From Bacteroidales bacterium 6E (GTDB lineage: Bacteria; Bacteroidota; Bacteroidia; Bacteroidales; Prolixibacteraceae): a stretch of DNA of 64,000 nucleotides. A program made the position numbers and the translations under genes. The stretch is taken from positions 248,001 to 312,000 of the forward strand of contig DF970686.1 in assembly GCA_001270045.2 (NCBI GenBank), given 5' to 3'. This document shows positions 49,701-57,931 of this stretch, in pieces. Numbering within the stretch: position 1 is the stretch's first letter; every line of letters starts with the position of its first letter. The notes under the pieces are model-generated. The model saw nothing but the letters and a program-made list of their open reading frames with translations, was not told the DNA's origin and made no database searches.

Positions 49701-50483
49701 GAAAACATCCACGTTCAGGATTGCGTCTTTGTATTCTGTATCGAATGTGGTATGGACAAAGAGATCGTGAATGTGGATACATGGTTTTGCGATAAGTGAA
49801 ACGCTTCTGAAAATCCCCGATAAACGCCACATGTCCTGGTTCTCAATAAATGAACCATCCGAGTATCGCATAACCTGTACCGCGATCTCATTCTTCCCGG
49901 ATTTCAGCAAATCAGTGATATTATACTCTGCTGGTTCAAAACCTCCTTCATTATACCCTGCTTCTTTTCCGTTTACCCAGACTATGGATGCTGATTTGAC
50001 ACCTTCAAATCTTAAAAGCACCTCCCTGTTTTTCCAGTTGGAAGGTATGTTGAAGGTTCGTTTATAGCATCCGGTGGGATTATGATCTGCAGGAAGAAAG
50101 GGAGGCTTCGTATCAATGGTCATTGCAATATTCCGGAATTTGGGATGCCCAAACCCCTCGGTTTCCCAATTCGATGGTACTTCAATGTCGTGCCAGTCTT
50201 TGGTTTTATATTCCGGTTGGTAAAAGTCCTCAGGGACCAATGATGGATGTTCGACAAGCAGAAACTTCCATGTTCCGTTAAGGGTTTGGAAATAGGGATG
50301 ATTTATCAATTTATTCTCCAATGCTTCGTCGACCGAGTCAAACGGAATGATCCTGGCATGGGGTTGTGTTTGGTTTCTTTGAAAAACAGAAGGATTTTGC
50401 CAGTCTTCCGGAACTCCTGATGCCATGGCAGATATTGTGGAAAACATGAAAAGGGTCAGGAGAATCAGATTCAGTTTTTTCAT
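46704..50483 (-). CDS. exported GH2 beta-galactosidase with a LamG-like domain inserted in the catalytic barrel
   Basis: 1259 residues; signal peptide (LILLTLFMFSTISAMA). GH2 N-terminal jelly roll, Ig-like domain and barrel are as in LacZ, with acid/base Glu476 in SAGNEAGIG and nucleophile Glu546 in FQDEYLAA. After GAIWDWISPGM (about 575) there is an insert of about 190 residues: SGKAIHFSGHDDWVEF, LTVEFWVKPE, GEWHHICAIY, and MDEIRIYNRALT. This is a LamG/concanavalin-like lectin fold. The barrel then resumes at RTYGIIWPDRTIQPEIFQIKK. The small-chain domain closes the protein (VWRAPLANDMDPWG, WYGRGPFETYPDR). The insert would sit at the rim of the active site and may hold the substrate chain. 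Confidence 0.9.
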   Translation of the reverse strand: MKKLNLILLTLFMFSTISAMASGVPEDWQNPSVFQRNQTQPHARIIPFDSVDEALENKLINHPYFQTLNGTWKFLLVEHPSLVPEDFYQPEYKTKDWHDIEVPSNWETEGFGHPKFRNIAMTIDTKPPFLPADHNPTGCYKRTFNIPSNWKNREVLLRFEGVKSASIVWVNGKEAGYNEGGFEPAEYNITDLLKSGKNEIAVQVMRYSDGSFIENQDMWRLSGIFRSVSLIAKPCIHIHDLFVHTTFDTEYKDAILNVDVFVQNSSGMKTGNHFLEIELIDPVNNKVWSQPISKASGLIENGMIQKVSFQVPVIEPLKWSSEKPNRYILTMTLKDPTGKTVESTAPKIGFRQTEIRDGAVWVNGQMVKLNGVNSHMHHPEKGQAVPLETLRKDLELMKQFNINLVRTSHYPPTPEYLDLADEMGMYVVCEAGTECHDNEYLSEIPEWADMFIDRGRKMIFRDRNHPSIIFWSAGNEAGIGKNLQLLMEEGRKIDPSRPDFMYGGNTFQIPFEDIVGPRYWRPWEIKNLAEGKVTGKDDNRPSFQDEYLAATGNGLGGLDEYWELIWKYPRLTGGAIWDWISPGMTNKVILTKDSSPLKNNPAIMGRPSFIEGKSGKAIHFSGHDDWVEFYRHPDLDFDGNQLTVEFWVKPEKTNQPNTFITKGMHQWGVIQPNEDKLEFYLQTGQRQDLIVDIPQNWYGEWHHICAIYTGEKMLLYIDFENVGESWASGKIRNGAYPICLGRNAELHDQGEFRGRLSACAMDEIRIYNRALTIEEINTQTPETAKMSSTISLSFEEIWDEGKFFGTGLGGRTYGIIWPDRTIQPEIFQIKKSAQPVLTELLNENDGSIQITNRHRFTDLNEFDLFWFITNSQNDTLKKEMMKAPECPPGKKRTINLQYEKMLLGADHDVWLTVSFRLRESCSWADAGHEIAWDQFQVINGRQSLTNLVKNMNAPTIEINDKEIRIQGEHFTYNIDKQSGTFISMKVGECELIRTGFDFSVWRAPLANDMDPWGSDEFTKSHYTPGLGRSIENQLRTLGMEYPNRQVSDISFGNVNGGSVSLKMSIFNGKDGMNSGFEEIRTYIFHADGTIDLTHKIIPHGDMPLLLPKKGLVFTIPDEFDQVVWYGRGPFETYPDRKTGAKMGIWKSDASREYVPYLIPQDHGNKTDVRWLSVSNKEGKGFKVETNGDLLNFSLHLYDTDQLTRAVYPFQLARPGYLTLNVDYELTGVGETARRTLTKYRVYPSTKEYSLKLKPIGFDF

Positions 50484-50593
50484 TTTCTTCGGTTTTGGTT
50501 AGATCTTTGAAATTTTCCGAAACATTCCGGCATGTGATAGTTTATCGCCCGGAACCAGGCAATTATCCCGGATCAATTGGCTTGATTCAAATA

Positions 50594-51523
50594 TTAGTAA
50601 AGCTTCTTCCTTTTCACTAGATAGGTGAAAAGCACCTGTTTAAAATCTTCATTGATATCGGCCTCTGCAAGGTCAATTTTGTATTGTCCGCATTTGACTT
50701 TCAATTCATTAAAATACTCGTTTACGCTCTGAGTATAAGTTGTTTTAATTTCCCATGGATTGAGTTTGACGATTTGTCCGGTTTCCAGGTCAATAAATTT
50801 GTGGGGCCTGTTGTTGAAGTGAAATTCTCTTTCCTTTTTATGGTCGGTCACATGGAAAAGCAGTACCTCATGTTTATTGTATCTTAAGTGCTGCAGGGCC
50901 GAGAAAAGGTCATCCGTTTTTTCATTGTCAAGCATGTCACTGAATATCACGACCAGCGAGCGTTTATGGATACTTTCGGCTACCTGGTGGAGGATAGCGG
51001 TTGTATTTGTATTTTTTCTCAGACGGTGGTTTTCGGGCTGTAAAAGCTCCGAAAGTTTACCCATCATCAGCTCTGCATGGACAGGCGAAAGCCGGGGTTG
51101 TGAATGGAACTCAATCTCATCCGAATAAAGGGTCAGTCCAACGGCATCTCTTTGCTTTCTCAGCAGATAGATCAGTGCTGCGGCAGTATAGACCGAAAAG
51201 GAAAGCTTGTTGAATAGATGTTGGGATCCTTTTGAATATGGAAACAACATGGATGAGGAAGTATCAATCACCAACTGACATCGCAAATTGGTCTCTTCTT
51301 CATACTGTTTCACAAAGAGCTTGTCTGTCCTGGCAAATAACTTCCAGTCAATCTGTTTGGTAGATTCACCCTGGTTGTATAGTCTGTGCTCGGCAAATTC
51401 GACCGAAAAACCATGGAATGGACTTCGATGAAGGCCTGTAATGAATCCTTCCACCACTTCATGAGCGATCAAATCGAGATTGTCAAACTGTTGAAATTCC
51501 TGTATATCGAGAAGATTTTTCAC
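50594..51523 (-). CDS. DUF58 protein with von Willebrand A-like region
   Basis: 309 residues from a GTG at 51523, chosen because family sequence (IQEFQQFDNLDLIAHEVVEGF) begins just after it, and because the longer frame would run through a terminator hairpin. DUF58 core: FAEHRLYNQGESTKQIDW followed by KLFARTDKLFVKQYEEE. The VWA-like metal site is DTSSSM (DxSxS). DUF58 proteins usually sit with MoxR ATPases and BatA/B proteins; none is next to this copy. The function is unknown, perhaps as a partner of a MoxR ATPase. Confidence 0.85.
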   Translation of the reverse strand: MKNLLDIQEFQQFDNLDLIAHEVVEGFITGLHRSPFHGFSVEFAEHRLYNQGESTKQIDWKLFARTDKLFVKQYEEETNLRCQLVIDTSSSMLFPYSKGSQHLFNKLSFSVYTAAALIYLLRKQRDAVGLTLYSDEIEFHSQPRLSPVHAELMMGKLSELLQPENHRLRKNTNTTAILHQVAESIHKRSLVVIFSDMLDNEKTDDLFSALQHLRYNKHEVLLFHVTDHKKEREFHFNNRPHKFIDLETGQIVKLNPWEIKTTYTQSVNEYFNELKVKCGQYKIDLAEADINEDFKQVLFTYLVKRKKLY

Positions 51524-51577
51524 AAAAAACACGGTTTGAAACCCAAAATTAGCATTTTCTATGGTTTCAAACCGTGT
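51523..51577 (-). terminator. terminator after trxA, abutting the DUF58 start
   Basis: A 15-base perfect inverted repeat (ACACGGTTTGAAACC at 51529-51543 and GGTTTCAAACCGTGT at 51563-51577) with a 19-base loop is followed on the minus strand by T6. The T-tract runs straight into the GTG of the DUF58 gene. It can stop trxA transcripts or act as an attenuator for DUF58. Confidence 0.75.
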
Positions 51578-51671
51578 ATGTATCCGGAATTGCGCAATGC
51601 TGAAGAACACAGCCACCAAAGACAAGTATGATCAAATCTACCTGCTTGCGACAAATCCTACCTGTCAATAA

Positions 51672-51989
51672 TCAGATCAGTGCATCCAGTTTGGATGAGA
51701 GAACTGTTTTTGGGCAAGCACCAACCTGTTTGTCGACAACTTTACCATCCTTCACAAAAAGGACGGTCGGAATGTTGCGGATACCGAATTGTGCAGCAAC
51801 AGCCGGGTTGGAGTCGACATCCACTTTCCCGACAACTGCCTTGCCATCATACTCCTTTGCCATTTCTTCAACGAAAGGAGCAATCATCCGGCATGGGCCA
51901 CACCATACTGCCCAAAAGTCGATCATTACAGGCTTATCTGATTTCATTACCAATTCCTCAAAATTTCCGTCGGTGATTTCTAAGGCCAT
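51672..51989 (-). CDS. trxA: thioredoxin
   Basis: 105 residues, one thioredoxin fold without signal peptide, so cytosolic. The redox site WCGPC is at residues 29-33, preceded by MIDFWA, with IRNIPTVLFVKDG carrying the cis-Pro. It reduces disulfides in ribonucleotide reductase and other targets. It has its own -7 box just after dnaE. Confidence 0.96.
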   Translation of the reverse strand: MALEITDGNFEELVMKSDKPVMIDFWAVWCGPCRMIAPFVEEMAKEYDGKAVVGKVDVDSNPAVAAQFGIRNIPTVLFVKDGKVVDKQVGACPKTVLSSKLDALI

Positions 51990-52023
51990 ATCGCTAATTA
52001 TTTAGTTTTTAATAAATATCCTG

Positions 52024-52031
52024 CAAAAATA
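52024..52031 (-). promoter_or_regulatory. Bacteroidota -7 promoter box for trxA
   Basis: The minus strand reads TATTTTTG in the 44-base gap between dnaE and trxA, 34 bases upstream of the trxA ATG. Confidence 0.5.
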
Positions 52032-52033
52032 TA

Positions 52034-55000
52034 CTAATTGATACGAAAAACAATTTCAGGATGCTCCTCAAAAAAATCGAGAAATTGATTATCCAGAGAA
52101 ATTTTCGTATTTCGAGAGAACAACTGAATGCTGCGATTGGTTTCCGGATCATAAACATTAAATTTCATGAGGGCTTTACCTTTATGTACGTTGGCAAGGT
52201 TTTCCAAACGGTCAACAATTGACTTGTTGATCGTTTTTAAAGGCATGGTAATGGTAACAGTTTTTACCTGATTGTGCCTAACCTCTGAAAGGAGTTCCAT
52301 GTGTGAAACCCTGAATTCAAGGGCTTCGGAATTATAGCGGTTTTGTACTTTTCCCTTGACCAGGACGAAAATACCGGGTTTGCAAAATTTTCCATATTCG
52401 ATGTAATCCTGTTTAAAGAAAAAGATCTGGAGGGAGTCGGTGTAATCGGAAATGGTCATTTTACTGTAAGGGGTTCCCGACTTTGAAATTCCTTCCGATG
52501 CTTCCGTTATCATACATCCGAACGTCAATTCCCGTTCCTTAAATTTTCCCATCTGTTCATTCAGGTCCTTGAGCCCGACACCCCTTGTGCAGAAATGATC
52601 AATCTCAAGCTTGTAATCATCGAGTGGGTGAGCGGTCAGGTAGACTCCAATCAGGTTCTTTTCCTTTTCGAGCAATATAAGTTTAGGCCATTCTTCCACC
52701 TGTGGAATATCTGGCTTTTTCAACACCTGCTGACTTCCAAAATCACCAAAGAGACTTTGTTGCATGGAATTGCCCTCTGATTGGATTTTGGTTCCATATC
52801 TGATTAGCTTTTCGATAAAAGAAATGGGATCGTTTTCGTTATCGCCTGCAAAAAACTGTCGTCGGTTGATATTTCCGAAACTGTCGAAAGCACCTGCCAG
52901 TGCCATGGCTTCGAGGTTCTTTTTATTGACAGTTTGCAGGTTGACCCTTTCAGCAAAATCATATATGTCCTTGAACTCTCCTTCCTTTTGCCTGTTTCGA
53001 ATGATTTCCTGGACGGCCCCCTCACCTACACCTTTCACGGCTGCCATACCAAAACGGATATCTCCTTTTTTGTTGACCATGAACTTGACAAAGCTTTCAT
53101 TGACATCGGGTCCAAGCACATTGAGCTTCATCCTTTTGCATTCCTGCATGAATTTTGTGATTTCGGTAATGTGACTCAGGTTACGGCTAAGGTTGGCCGC
53201 CATGAATTCAGCGGGAAAATGGGCCTTCAGGTAGCCCGTCTGGTATGCGATATAAGCATAGCATACTGAATGTGATTTATTGAAAGCGTATGATGCAAAA
53301 GCTTCCCAGTCACGCCAGATCTTTTCGATGACTTCATCGGGCTTTTTGTTGACATCCTGGCACTCACTGATGAATTGCGGATTTTCCTTGCAACCGGTCA
53401 CGAACTTCTGCTTCAATTCCTTCATCAGCGATTCGATCTTCTTGCCCATCGCCTTACGCAAAGTATCGGAATCACCCCTGGTAAAATTGGCAAGAAGCCT
53501 TGAAAGCAACATCACCTGCTCCTGGAATACTGTAATCCCATAAGTGTCGCTAAGGTATTTCTCCATCATGGGAAGATCGTACTCCACTTTTTTCTTGCCA
53601 TGCTTCCTGGCAATATACTCAGGGATATAGTCCATCGGACCAGGGCGATAGAGTGCATTCATGGCTACCAGATCCTCAAAACGGTTAGGTTTGAGGTCAC
53701 GCAAATGCTTTTTCATACCTTCCGATTCAAACTGAAAAATGGCGGTTGTTTCGCCCCTGCTGAACAGATCGTAGGTATCTGCATCGTCGAAAGGAATTTT
53801 CTCGATATCAAGATCCCTGCCAGTTGAAAGCTTAATGTTTTCAAGTGTTTCCTTGATGATGGACAAAGTCTTGAGACCAAGGAAATCCATTTTTAAAAGG
53901 CCGATACTTTCCACAAACCGGCCATCATATTGGGTAGTTGGGAGGTTATCGTCTTTGGTAGGCATCAACGGTATATGATCCGACAGCGGATCCCGGCTGA
54001 TGATAATCCCGCAGGCATGGACACCGGTTTGACGTACAGACCCTTCCAATACCCCTGCAAATTCGAGGGTTTTGGTTATAAGCGGATTGGCTGAGGATAG
54101 TTCCCTTTTAAGATCAGGACTTTCCTGGTAAGCCTTTTTAAACGTCATCTTGGGTGCCTCCGGAACAAGTTTGGCGAGTCGGTCGGCTTCCGGAAGCGGA
54201 AGTTTCAGTACCCGGGCAACATCCCGGATGGCCAGTTTGGTCGCCATCGTTCCAAAAGTACAGATATGGGCAACCTTGTCCCTACCATATTTATTCACAA
54301 CCCATTCGAGGACTTGTTGTCTGCCGTCATCGTCAAAGTCGATATCGACGTCAGGTAATGATATCCTGTCGGGATTCAGGAACCTTTCAAACAGAAGATC
54401 AAATTTGATGGGATCGATATTGGTGATGCCGGTACAATAGGATACTGCTGCACCTGCAGCCGAACCCCTGCCTGGTCCAACCAAAACTCCCATGTTTCTG
54501 GCGGCATTTATAAAATCCTGTGTAATCAGGAAGTAACCGGGGAAACCCATGGTTTTGATGACGTCAAGTTCGAAATCAAGACGGGAGCTAACCTGTTCTG
54601 GAACAGGATCACCATATCTTTCTTTAGCACCCTGGTATACAAGGTATTTTAGGTATTCAGACTCAAACTTCACCCTGGAAACCTTTTCAAATCCTCCCAA
54701 TCGGTTATATGCTTTTTCTCCAAATTCCTGAACCAGGTTCTGTTCAGTGAGATGGCTCTTAAAAGCTTCTTCACTACCGAAATCCTCCGGGATGGGGAAA
54801 ACTGGCATGATTGGATCACTGTCGAGCTTGAATTCCTCCACTTTATCCACTACTTCAGCAGTGTTGGTAAGGGCTTCCGGAATATCAGCAAACAATTGGT
54901 TCATCTCGGAAGTTGTTTTGAACCACTCCTGTTTTGTATATCGCATACGGTTTGGATCATCCAGGTCTTTACCTGTGTTCAGGCAGATCAAAAGATCATG

Positions 55001-55684
55001 CGCGTCAGCATCTTCCGCATTGATAAAGTGGATATCGTTGGTAGCAATCAGCTTGATGTCATGCCTCCTGGCAAATTGGATGAGATGTTCATTAACCAAA
55101 ACCTGCTTATCATAGACTTCCTGTCTGAGCTGTGGTATTTCTGAAGGATGCCTCATAAGCTCTAAATAATAATCTTCCCCGAAAATATTCCTGAACCACA
55201 ACACAGCCTCTTCGGCCTCTTGAAGTTTACCGTCATAAATCAGGGTGGCAATTTCTCCCCCCAAACAAGCCGAAGAAACAATAAGTCCTTCAGAATATTG
55301 TTGGAGCAGGTTTTTATCAATTCGGGGCTTATAGTAGAACCCTTCCATATTGGCTATGGAAATCAACTTGACCAGGTTGCGGTAACCTGTCTTGTTTTTG
55401 GCAAGAAGAATAAGGTGATCTCCCGAACGGTCTTCTTTCCCTGATTTATCTTCAATTGAGCGTGAGGCCACATACGTTTCACAACCTAGAATGGGTTTGA
55501 TACCGGCCTTTTTGCATGCACTGTGAAATTCCTTGATACCCAACATGGATCCATGGTCGGTAAGGGCCAGGGCAGTCATGCCATCTGATTTTGCCTTTTC
55601 AACCAGCCCATTGATGCTGGCGGCACCATCGAGAATGGAATATTGGGAATGGACGTGTAGATGAGTGAATGGTATCATGGGCAT
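52034..55684 (-). CDS. dnaE: DNA polymerase III subunit alpha
   Basis: Replicative polymerase. It is 1216 residues from ATG 55684. PHP domain (THLHVHSQYSILDG, LTDHGSMLG) at the N-terminus, the family C polymerase palm with PDVDIDFDDDGRQ carrying the catalytic Asp residues, GPGRGSAAGA, then HhH, an OB fold (about 970-1060) and a C-terminal domain. ATG 55711 overlaps a -7 box at 55709-55716, so the later start is preferred; ATG 55678 is also possible. Confidence 0.97.
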   Translation of the reverse strand: MPMIPFTHLHVHSQYSILDGAASINGLVEKAKSDGMTALALTDHGSMLGIKEFHSACKKAGIKPILGCETYVASRSIEDKSGKEDRSGDHLILLAKNKTGYRNLVKLISIANMEGFYYKPRIDKNLLQQYSEGLIVSSACLGGEIATLIYDGKLQEAEEAVLWFRNIFGEDYYLELMRHPSEIPQLRQEVYDKQVLVNEHLIQFARRHDIKLIATNDIHFINAEDADAHDLLICLNTGKDLDDPNRMRYTKQEWFKTTSEMNQLFADIPEALTNTAEVVDKVEEFKLDSDPIMPVFPIPEDFGSEEAFKSHLTEQNLVQEFGEKAYNRLGGFEKVSRVKFESEYLKYLVYQGAKERYGDPVPEQVSSRLDFELDVIKTMGFPGYFLITQDFINAARNMGVLVGPGRGSAAGAAVSYCTGITNIDPIKFDLLFERFLNPDRISLPDVDIDFDDDGRQQVLEWVVNKYGRDKVAHICTFGTMATKLAIRDVARVLKLPLPEADRLAKLVPEAPKMTFKKAYQESPDLKRELSSANPLITKTLEFAGVLEGSVRQTGVHACGIIISRDPLSDHIPLMPTKDDNLPTTQYDGRFVESIGLLKMDFLGLKTLSIIKETLENIKLSTGRDLDIEKIPFDDADTYDLFSRGETTAIFQFESEGMKKHLRDLKPNRFEDLVAMNALYRPGPMDYIPEYIARKHGKKKVEYDLPMMEKYLSDTYGITVFQEQVMLLSRLLANFTRGDSDTLRKAMGKKIESLMKELKQKFVTGCKENPQFISECQDVNKKPDEVIEKIWRDWEAFASYAFNKSHSVCYAYIAYQTGYLKAHFPAEFMAANLSRNLSHITEITKFMQECKRMKLNVLGPDVNESFVKFMVNKKGDIRFGMAAVKGVGEGAVQEIIRNRQKEGEFKDIYDFAERVNLQTVNKKNLEAMALAGAFDSFGNINRRQFFAGDNENDPISFIEKLIRYGTKIQSEGNSMQQSLFGDFGSQQVLKKPDIPQVEEWPKLILLEKEKNLIGVYLTAHPLDDYKLEIDHFCTRGVGLKDLNEQMGKFKERELTFGCMITEASEGISKSGTPYSKMTISDYTDSLQIFFFKQDYIEYGKFCKPGIFVLVKGKVQNRYNSEALEFRVSHMELLSEVRHNQVKTVTITMPLKTINKSIVDRLENLANVHKGKALMKFNVYDPETNRSIQLFSRNTKISLDNQFLDFFEEHPEIVFRIN

Positions 55685-55708
55685 TTTTAAAACGGAAGGT
55701 TCATCTCC

Positions 55709-55716
55709 CAAAATTA
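55709..55716 (-). promoter_or_regulatory. Bacteroidota -7 promoter box for dnaE
   Basis: The minus strand reads TAATTTTG. It overlaps the most upstream in-frame ATG and so helps set the dnaE start at 55684. Confidence 0.5.
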
Positions 55717-55848
55717 ATTCTTATTTGTAAATACCAGGTCTGCGATGTGTATAGGTTATTAACACCCAAAAATGCTTTTGGGAAAATAGATTGACATTCG
55801 GCCAGGTAAAATATGGGAAGCGTATTAGGGAGCTGGATTTGAGGGCAC

Positions 55849-55875
55849 AAAAAAAAAACCCGGGCAGCCGGGTTT
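55849..55875 (-). terminator. rho-independent terminator after greA-HIT operon
   Basis: On the minus strand an 8-base stem AAACCCGG / CCGGGTTT with a 4-base loop is followed by a run of ten T. It begins six bases after the HIT gene stop. Confidence 0.88.
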
Positions 55876-55880
55876 AAACT

Positions 55881-56282
55881 CTATCTGAGTTGAATCTGGT
55901 TAGCGATAGCTTTTCTGATCTCTTCCATCTCTTCTTTTGAGAGCTGAAGTTTCTTGTTGAAATGCAACAGATCGGCTTCAGACTGTAATGGTACCAGGTG
56001 GATATGTGCGTGGGGCACCTCAAGTCCAAGAACCATGGTTCCGATCTTCTTGCAGGGAATGGCCTTTTTAAGCCCATGTGCCACTTTCATGGCAAAGGAA
56101 TGCAAACCGGCATAAGTATCCGTATCCAGGTCAAAAATATCATCGACTTCTTTCTTTGGGATCACCAAAGTATGCCCCTTGGCAACGGGAAAGATATCTA
56201 GAAAGGCCAGATAATGATCAGTTTCGGCAACTTTATAGGCCGGGATTTCTCCATTGATGATCTTTGTGAAAATCGTTGACAT
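55881..56282 (-). CDS. HIT-family nucleotide-binding hydrolase
   Basis: 133 residues from ATG 56282, the usual start (STIFTKIINGEIPAYKV); the longer frame to 56318 overlaps greA. The histidine triad is HAHIHLVPL near residue 95, with GHTLVIPKK upstream. Such Hint-like proteins hydrolyse AMP-amino acid conjugates or related nucleotides. It lies ten bases after greA and is co-transcribed with it. Confidence 0.92.
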   Translation of the reverse strand: MSTIFTKIINGEIPAYKVAETDHYLAFLDIFPVAKGHTLVIPKKEVDDIFDLDTDTYAGLHSFAMKVAHGLKKAIPCKKIGTMVLGLEVPHAHIHLVPLQSEADLLHFNKKLQLSKEEMEEIRKAIANQIQLR

Positions 56283-56292
56283 GTTGAATGTA

Positions 56293-56766
56293 TTAAAGTG
56301 AGATATCCATAATCTCAAAAGGAATTACCCCTGAGGGTACTTTGATATCGACTACATCACCCACCTTTTTGCCCATGAGGCCTTTTGCTATGGGAGTATT
56401 CACCGATATTTTAGATTCTTTCAGGTTTGCCTCAGATTCAGGAACAATCATGTAAACCATGGTAGAATTATTCTTTCTGTTCTTGATGGTAACCTTGTTC
56501 AGTATCTGTACCTGACTGGTGTCAATTTTTGATTCATCAATTATTCGCGCACTGGCAATCTTTGATTGCAAATGAGCGATCTTGGCTTCAAGAAGCCCCT
56601 GGGCATCTTTTGCTGCATCATATTCTGCATTTTCCGATATATCACCCTTTTCAATCGCTTCTCCAATGAGTTTCGAGATCTTCGGGCGTTCAATATTTAC
56701 GAGGGTTTCCAACTCCTCGCGTAATTTTCGCAAACCATCTTCTGTGAGATAGGTAACTTTCGTCAT
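56293..56766 (-). CDS. greA: transcription elongation factor GreA
   Basis: Rescues backtracked RNA polymerase by stimulating transcript cleavage. 157 residues: N-terminal coiled coil (YLTEDGLRKLREELETL, then GDISENAEYDAAKDAQG with the catalytic acidic tip) and a C-terminal FKBP-like domain (ISVNTPIAKGLMGKKVGD). An AGGAGG ribosome site precedes the ATG. Confidence 0.96.
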   Translation of the reverse strand: MTKVTYLTEDGLRKLREELETLVNIERPKISKLIGEAIEKGDISENAEYDAAKDAQGLLEAKIAHLQSKIASARIIDESKIDTSQVQILNKVTIKNRKNNSTMVYMIVPESEANLKESKISVNTPIAKGLMGKKVGDVVDIKVPSGVIPFEIMDISL

Positions 56767-56799
56767 ACCTTTTCCTCCTTTGTTTTACTATAGTACATA

Positions 56800-56833
56800 A
56801 AAAAAGAGAAAGAATCCCGTTGAGACGGGACTC
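56800..56833 (-). terminator. terminator-like hairpin upstream of greA
   Basis: TCCCGT / ACGGGA with a TGAG loop, extended by two more pairs past a mismatch (56812-56833). On the minus strand it is followed by a T-rich tract (56798-56811). It would end the transcript of the small membrane protein gene upstream. Confidence 0.65.
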
Positions 56834-56910
56834 TTCCATGAGCGCAAATTTAAATAAATATCTGAATTATTAAAAGTAGAACTAAAAAATTAAATCCTGA
56901 ATTTCAGGCA

Positions 56911-57357
56911 TTAAAAATACTTTGGATGAATGATCTCAGAATAAATAACTGCTTTTTTGAGACTAAAATCTTCCATTATTCCTGAGGCTTCCTGAAGGTT
57001 TCCTAAAGCCTCCTCTTTTTCTTTCTGACTGTTCAAAAGCGAAACGATATCATTGTGGCGACCTCCTTCAGCAATAGATAACTCATCATTGATAAGTGTA
57101 GGACTCATGCGCCGGGTGATTTGATTCCTTAAAGGATTGGAAACAGGTACGCTGGTGCCTTTTCTTTTCTTCTCGACTGGAGGCTTAATTTCCTCAACCT
57201 CGACAGGCCTGGGCAATGGACTTTCTTGTCCAAGAATAGTCTCCCAGAAATCGGGAGTTTTCTGTTCAGAATGTGGACTTTTCTTCTTTTTATTCTGATT
57301 AATTGCAGCTACAATGGTTAAAACCAGGGTCAATATGATTACTATAACGTCATCCAT
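56911..57357 (-). CDS. small single-pass membrane protein of unknown function
   Basis: 148 residues. One N-terminal hydrophobic helix (VIVIILTLVLTIVAAI, about 4-19) is followed by a Lys cluster (NKKKK, cytoplasmic side by the positive-inside rule). A Pro/Glu/Lys-rich linker and a polar helical C-terminus (IVSLLNSQKEKEEALGNLQ) follow. I do not recognise a family. It stands alone upstream of greA-HIT. Confidence 0.65.
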   Translation of the reverse strand: MDDVIVIILTLVLTIVAAINQNKKKKSPHSEQKTPDFWETILGQESPLPRPVEVEEIKPPVEKKRKGTSVPVSNPLRNQITRRMSPTLINDELSIAEGGRHNDIVSLLNSQKEKEEALGNLQEASGIMEDFSLKKAVIYSEIIHPKYF

Positions 57358-57461
57358 GTCAAAAAATCGGTTTCAGGAAATAAAATACCTAATTTTACTG
57401 TTTAAAGTTAGTAAAATATATGGTTGATTGTAATCAGGCGTGTTTTCATCTTGTCGTGAAT

Positions 57462-57469
57462 TATTTTTG
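57462..57469 (+). promoter_or_regulatory. Bacteroidota -7 promoter box for the Rieske-like lipoprotein
   Basis: TATTTTTG, exact match, 39 bases upstream of the ATG at 57509. Confidence 0.5.
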
Positions 57470-57508
57470 TTAAGGTTGTTTATTAAAATTCAATTATAAC
57501 TGTATTAC

Positions 57509-57931
57509 ATGAGGCGAATTTTCAGGGTTATCGCGGTTTGGTTCTTGATGTCACTAATGTTTTGGGCTTGTGACAAAGATAACTACAGGGTGATTCCCTA
57601 TGTGGACGTATACCTGACTGTGAATCTGAATATCGTTAATGAACTGATGGTTCCCGGTAACTCTGTTGCTTTTGGAGGACAGGGTTATGGAGGGATTATC
57701 ATATACTGTGTTGAAGCCGGTAACCTCTATTATGCATATGATGGTGCATGTACTCATGAAATAAGCTCAACATGTCGGGTGAAAAACGAAGGTGTATTGG
57801 CAACATGTCCTTGTTGTGGATCGCAGTTTATCCTAATGGGTGAGGCGTACCCAAGCAAAGGCCCCGCAACTTTCCCACTTCAACAATACAATACCTCGGT
57901 TGCCGGAAATATGCTACGTATATATAATTAA
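57509..57931 (+). CDS. lipoprotein with a variant Rieske-like iron-sulfur motif
   Basis: 140 residues. Lipoprotein signal with Cys21 (WFLMSLMFWAC). The body resembles a Rieske domain: GACTHEISS (Cys81-x-His83) and ATCPCCGSQF (Cys100-Pro-Cys102-Cys103), with the GSQF that follows box II in Rieske proteins. Box II is normally CPCHGS; here the second cluster-binding His is a Cys. It may bind a cluster with three Cys and one His, bind another metal, or form disulfides. It is monocistronic, between a strong -7 box and a terminator. The function is unknown. Confidence 0.75.
   Translation: MRRIFRVIAVWFLMSLMFWACDKDNYRVIPYVDVYLTVNLNIVNELMVPGNSVAFGGQGYGGIIIYCVEAGNLYYAYDGACTHEISSTCRVKNEGVLATCPCCGSQFILMGEAYPSKGPATFPLQQYNTSVAGNMLRIYN

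Noticed and set aside
51516-51524. TTTTTCACA as a DnaA box
   Set aside because: A single degenerate match inside the DUF58 region; no cluster, no AT-rich unwinding element, no dnaA, so no origin can be claimed.
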